A stretch of DNA of 64,000 bases from Guyanagaster necrorhizus (Eukaryota > Basidiomycota > Agaricomycetes > Agaricales > Physalacriaceae). Both the position numbers and the translations under genes were made by a program. Shown piece after piece: positions 59,993 to 64,000 of the stretch (within the stretch, counting starts at the first letter, position 1; each line of letters starts with the position of its first letter). The stretch spans positions 125,838-189,837 of the forward strand of contig NW_025064908.1 in the NCBI RefSeq assembly GCF_019112545.1, in the 5' to 3' direction. A model generated the notes under the pieces. It was not told the origin of the DNA. It did not search any database and was given only the letters and a program-made list of their open reading frames with translations.

Positions 59993-60550
59993 CTATAGGC
60001 GAAACGAAGCCAAACCAGTATCACTTCGTCGACGCATACCACCATTCTGTTGGCCAGGTCCACCACGTCCATTCTGAGGTGCGCCGCCATTCTGTGGCCC
60101 TCCCTGACCAATTGGCGGGCCACCCTGAGGCTGTTGGCCACCGAAGTTGCCGTTACCTCCACGAAAACCATTCTGACCGCCGTGTCCTTGTTGTGGGCCG
60201 CCCCGATCTCCTTGACCACTATTCTGGGGTCCCGATGGTCCGTTTTGAGGGCCCTGTTCGGGTTGTCCTGGATTGTCGTTGCCACCACCCTGACCCCCGT
60301 TCATCCCCGGAGGTCCGTTCTGGCTGGGTTGCTGGCTGTTATTCAATGGTCCTTGTCCTGGACCACTGGATCCTTGTCCGTTTCCTCTTGGTGGACCGCC
60401 TCCCTGGACATCTCCTTGACGAGCGCCCAACGAAGTTTGGGTCTTGATTGAGCTGAGAATAGTCTGTAAAGGGTAATTCTTGCTTACCACTGGGAGAGCA
60501 TATGTGGAGAGCGCCATGGCGAGGACGATGTGTGCGGCGTAGATGCGCAT
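59993..60550 (-). CDS. Secreted Gly/Gln/Asn/Pro-rich protein
   Basis: I chose the ATG at 60550 because it is followed by a signal peptide (MRIYAAHIVLAMALSTYALP), giving 185 aa; the frame is open 23 codons further upstream. A short mature start (VVSKNYPLQTILSSIKTQTS) precedes a long low-complexity tract of Gly, Gln, Asn and Pro (GGQNGFRGGNGNFGGQ), with a basic MRRRSD near the end. A TATA box lies at about 60656..60664 on the minus strand. Such compositions are found in cell-wall, adhesive or matrix proteins, but I do not recognise a family. It is the only clear gene in the spacer of the inverted duplication. Confidence 0.65.
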   Translation of the reverse strand: MRIYAAHIVLAMALSTYALPVVSKNYPLQTILSSIKTQTSLGARQGDVQGGGPPRGNGQGSSGPGQGPLNNSQQPSQNGPPGMNGGQGGGNDNPGQPEQGPQNGPSGPQNSGQGDRGGPQQGHGGQNGFRGGNGNFGGQQPQGGPPIGQGGPQNGGAPQNGRGGPGQQNGGMRRRSDTGLASFRL

Positions 60551-60655
60551 GATTAATGGGGAATAGAGAGACAGAGAGTTGAATCTGTAATGGACCGGCC
60601 AATACAGAGGATGAAGCACGAGGCTTGACGAAGAGTTCGAGCTTCTTTTCCTGGC

Positions 60656-60664
60656 TTTTTATAC
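60656..60664 (-). promoter_or_regulatory. TATA box of the secreted-protein gene
   Basis: TATAAAAAG on the minus strand, about 105 bp upstream of the chosen ATG. Confidence 0.45.
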
Positions 60665-61845
60665 CTGGGCTGGTATATGTCAATGTTGAGTTGATGCGTC
60701 GTGGGTTCAGGCGGCCCTTTTACGCAGGCCGAGGATCAGTCCGCAGTCTGTTGACATCTTGGAGAGGGTGTTTTGGCATCGGTGTTGAAACAAATAGTGG
60801 TACGACTATCATGGTATCGATAGTGAGTGTATTGCTTACCGTCGTCTAATGTCGTGAACTGCAATGTCAGTCAATTTTCAATGTTTGATGGCTTGTCATT
60901 GTGTCATGTCTGAAAGTGATGATGCCTGCACATGGGCTGAAGGTATGACTGGTACGGTGTCTTCGAGTTCTACTGGCGCAGCCAAGACATATTGACTCTA
61001 TCTCTTGCTGATGAGAGCGTTGGCACGGTCCGGTTCCTCCGTGATCACGTGCTGCATTGCCGTAGATTCCCGCTTGTCCGTCGCTACAACCGAGACCATC
61101 ACCAGCCATTCCCTCTCTTAGACCTAGCGATACGGTTCCACCGGCTTAAACTTCTTCTATCATGCCTGCATCAGACAGCGGCACATTCGCATCGACGGCA
61201 GGGCTCTCAGTCAAGCAAAGACAATTACCGCCGAGCAGTTAGTCGCCCTTTAAAATAGATTGGGGTCAAGCCTTCCTCACAGCTCGATGACCCAAGTCCA
61301 TGCGGTGAAGTTTTGAAACATTCACTACGCAGATGGGTCGATTTGCTGACCGTGTGGATGGAAGAACCTAGATTCTAGGAATATGTTGCTCGTGGAAGTA
61401 GATGCATTGTCGGAGATCGGAGACCGCAGAATACTATGAAAATTTTTCTCGAACAAAACAACAATTCGGGTGCTTTCTGCCTACATGAGCCTTGCGGTCG
61501 CTGTGAAATTTGAAACATGGTCAGAAACGAATCCGCTATCATAAATAGATTGGTGATGGCCAGCTGTCAAGCTTTCAGCTTTATCATTGTTCAGACACAA
61601 TCGTCATCTTTTTGGCCATTAAAATGATGGAAATTGAATAGATCGGGCACATATGAAAAAACAATATTGCGAGCACAAAAAGTGGGTCTTCGTGTGTGAT
61701 GGACCCCAGGCACCTGCTATAGCGATCGGTGATTGACGCTAGCACGAGGCGAGAAATAGACCAGAAATGGAAATAAATAAGCGTCAATACCCCTATTCTC
61801 CACCGATTTAAAAAATGCGGAGGCTGGCTTTGCCCATCGTCGCTT
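60665..61845. other. Spacer between the inverted arms, right part
   Basis: Promoter-side region between two divergently transcribed genes. No further gene recognised. Confidence 0.4.
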
Positions 61846-62930
61846 ATGATCTCCGTCCTCAACTACTATCCCTCCGAAGGCGAGGTCGGCGACCGCCTTT
61901 CTGTCCACATTGACTTCCGCCATCCTGTCACAGAAATCGTATATCTACGTCTAAAAGTTGGCTTGACACCACTTAGCACTGAAGTCACCGAGATTTCTGC
62001 AGGAAAATATGGCCTGTATCGGCTTGATGCTACAATGCCACACAGAATGTGTGAACTGAAGGTTGCTCTTAGCGTCGAGCTAGTTAACTCGCGCAACAAC
62101 GTTCTCCACTCTGTCTTCTTTGGCGAGTTTACCTACAGGGAACCCGATCATCCCATACAGAATCCGCCAGTGGTAGCCTCTCAGCCGTCTGGGGTAGCTT
62201 CGCTGCCAGTAATGGCTTCCCAGGGGCCAGTGTCCCGCCGACGGGTCAATACTACCACCAGTATACACAACACATTCCCAGCTCCTTCTCCGACTCTTTG
62301 TGACCGCAGACCAGCATCATGCCGCATTCGCCCGAATTCCCTCATCCGCGCTAACCGTGGCCCTCCAGACGACATCAACCTCCATCCCCAGACGCCTATT
62401 CTCGAGATCACAACCCCTCTTGATACTATGTGCACAAGTTGGGATGCCTCCGAAGACCGGATGGGTCGTCGACTCGTTCGTTTTCGCAACGTCCAAGACG
62501 GTTGCAAACTCATTATTTCTTGCGAAGCCGTCCGCCAGGATGACTACTGTGACAAAGACACCGTCATTTCCTGTATTTTCAGGCATGAAAACCGCCTACA
62601 CTATGTCACCAGCGTCGATATCATCTATCTGCTCGAGAGGATCACCAACAACGACTTTCCTGTCGAGGAGAAAAACCGGATAGGCCGCAATTTGGAGGGG
62701 TTGAGGCCGACAACTATCAGCAAATATAAAAGGGGATTCGAGAACCTCTTCCAGCGCATCATGGATTTCCCTGATCCCAAGCCCCGCAATATTGAGAAAG
62801 ACCTCAAAGTGTTTGAATGGTCGCTTCTTGGACAGGCGCTTGAGAAAATCCTGTCTAAATATGTAAGCTATTCTATCACGTCGTCTTTCTCTTTCAATTC
62901 TGAGCACCGTTACAGGCTGTCTACACATAG
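61846..62930 (+). CDS. Medusa/DUF7082-like transcriptional regulator, copy 2
   Basis: Exon 1 61846..62862; intron 62863..62915 (GTAAGC to TTACAG, 53 bp); exon 2 62916..62930 with TAG; 343 aa. It starts directly at MISVLNYYPSEGEVGD and lacks the first 20 or so residues of copy 1. The conserved block keeps RRLVRFRNVQDGCK, VDIIYLLERITNNDFPVEE, NRIGRNLEGLRPTTISK and DFPDPKPRNIEKDLKVFEW. The two proteins look roughly 70% identical by eye. It appears intact. Being inverted and divergent from copy 1, it probably arose by segmental duplication. Family assignment is from memory. Confidence 0.77.
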
Positions 62931-63194
62931 GATTCACCCACCGATTCAACAGCCCCCCCTCCCACAGACTCGCCACCATCCGTCGACAGCCAACTTTACC
63001 ACTGATAACTTCCAGCACTTTCCTCATACTATCCGTTTCACTGCTTCGCATGATAGTTCAGGTTGCGTTACCGCGACGGAGCCAGTGTATGACTACAATA
63101 TATACTGGCCACGTTGAACGACTTGTATGGCATATCCGATCGAGCCACCGTCGGACCTCTACTGACCGCCTCAGGCCTAACCGTTGCTCATCTC

Positions 63195-63377
63195 TCAGTT
63201 CTTATCGCTATGCTTGTTGTCGTTGTATTTATATTTGTACACTCCGAAGACTCCATCTGTACAACACAAGACGGACAAATTTCCTATTTCTGCACACGTG
63301 TAGCACATTACATATCCCATCATTATCTCGTCGACATCAATTGGATCCACATTCTTTTTAGTGAATGAGCTCGCCAT
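63195..63377 (-). CDS. Small conserved ORF, copy 2 (60 aa)
   Basis: Same length and start as the ORF at 56555..56737; Cys-rich middle kept. The overlapping opposite-strand 84-codon ORF is 63114..63368, just downstream of regulator copy 2, with a hydrophobic segment (LTVAHLSVLIAMLVVVVFIF). Coding status of both is unproven. Confidence 0.35.
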   Translation of the reverse strand: MASSFTKKNVDPIDVDEIMMGYVMCYTCAEIGNLSVLCCTDGVFGVYKYKYNDNKHSDKN

Positions 63378-63557
63378 GTCCGTGCAGGGAGGCTTATCAT
63401 ATGTGAAAGATTCAACAATATGATATTTATATATATAAGGGCAGGAGACAATAGTTGCAAGGGGCCGGCAGTAGAGCTCGAGAAGTCGATGACACGTGTC
63501 CGAGTCGCTTGAAATAAATATCCATTTGTCATGATATTGTACCTGACGATTTGGTTC

Positions 63558-63789
63558 GAGAAACTTCTCCGTACGGAGGTGACCTTCGAAGGCGTCATTC
63601 GCTGGTTCGTGGTGTGTGCTCCAAAATTCGACAAAGACTCGTTGTCACCATTCAGACGATCGACGTGTCGGTCTCTGTTCTTCTAGGGCACATGCCTATT
63701 CATATCTGCGTGCATCCTCGCTTCCTTCGGCACCATACATACGATTTTCGACGACCGGGAATCGTCCTTATCGGTTCTCCGTTACGTCA
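63558..63789. other. Flank of the duplication, nothing recognised
   Basis: Overlapping short plus-strand ORFs only. Confidence 0.3.
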
Positions 63790-63797
63790 TTCTTCGA

Positions 63798-64000
63798 CAT
63801 ACCCAAAATTCACTTTCACCGGCTGGACTCTACTACAAATTGATGGTGTGGTTCAAGGACTGTCTCGTCGATGCTGAGGGTGATTCTGGTGGCAATGGCA
63901 AGATCGATCTGTTGAACCGTTATTCTTCGATGCCTTCCTTTGCCGTCCAAGGTCTGAAAGAGTTTTTATGGGAATTGGTCGACGTTTTTGTTGTCCGATA
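63798..64000 (+). CDS. Possible exon, cut by the window end
   Basis: An open plus-strand frame reads like normal protein (GLYYKLMVWFKDCLVDAEG, GLKEFLWELVDVFVVR) and runs off the window. No family recognised; the start is unknown and may be an exon boundary. Confidence 0.35.

Larger units (their letters stand above)
61846..63557 (+). repeat. Right arm of the large inverted duplication
   Basis: Reverse-complement counterpart of 56375..58106. The outer 430 bp (63120..63557) is nearly identical to the other arm. Confidence 0.88.

Noticed and set aside
60050..60447. Plus-strand ORFs opposite the secreted-protein gene.
   Set aside because: They are mirror frames of the Gly/Gln/Pro-rich coding repeat, with no start context or motif.
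62931..63117. Continuation of the regulator reading frame past the intron, giving a 423-codon ORF.
   Set aside because: GT-AG signals conserved in both copies remove 53 bp and bring in a TAG, so the rest is probably 3' untranslated. The same holds for 56811..57018 in the other copy.

Overview
This 64 kb window comes from a filamentous fungus, most likely a basidiomycete. It has two halves. About 1..51,290 is a transposon graveyard of nested Ty3/Gypsy LTR retrotransposons. About 51,290..64,000 is ordinary CpG-containing gene space with short introns (46-63 bp): a short-chain dehydrogenase gene, a secreted Gly/Gln/Asn/Pro-rich protein, and a large inverted duplication carrying two Medusa/DUF7082-like regulator genes.

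Almost all of the transposon half belongs to one chromovirus family (gag with zinc knuckle, then protease-RT-RNase H-integrase-chromodomain). LTRs are about 435-525 bp, start TGTTA and end TAACA, and make 5-bp target duplications. Layout: element A (minus, 1..7751, cut by the window edge) and element D (plus, 11239..19324, the best preserved) are both inserted in element B (minus, 7752..22869), which is inserted in the gag of element E (minus, 22870..~23850). Then come an unclassified repeat F1 (~23850..24260) and AT-rich DNA, element G (plus, gag end only), element H (minus, a different Gypsy lineage with its own LTR), element I (minus gag), a solo LTR, element J (minus pol and 3' LTR, split by another solo LTR), element K (plus, 5' LTR and gag), element C (plus, 39327..47074, complete), element L (minus, 5' end), repeat F2, decayed unknown DNA, and a last solo LTR (49885..50337).

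The most interesting feature of the family is a third reading frame upstream of gag, called ORF1 here. In D it runs from 11736 to 13298, about 520 codons, broken by only two TGA stops. It starts with a hydrophobic membrane-like segment and ends in an Arg-Gly-rich tail that overlaps the acidic start of gag in another frame. Recognisable pieces of it survive in A, B, C, G, I, K and L, even where DNA is badly decayed. The 5' untranslated region also shows a 13-nt sequence after the 5' LTR that is complementary to the predicted start of R, as expected for Tf1/sushi-type self-priming.

Decay is almost all transitions at CpG sites. LTR pairs differ only by transitions, all eight premature stops in D are TGA, and the oldest layers (about 23-37 kb) have almost no CpG left. 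This points to CpG methylation followed by deamination, or a CpG-directed RIP-like process.

In the gene half, an inverted duplication with arms 56375..~58106 and ~61846..63557 carries the two regulator genes in divergent orientation around a spacer holding the secreted-protein gene. The shared 3' flank looks less diverged than the encoded proteins and includes a small conserved convergent ORF with a TATA box.
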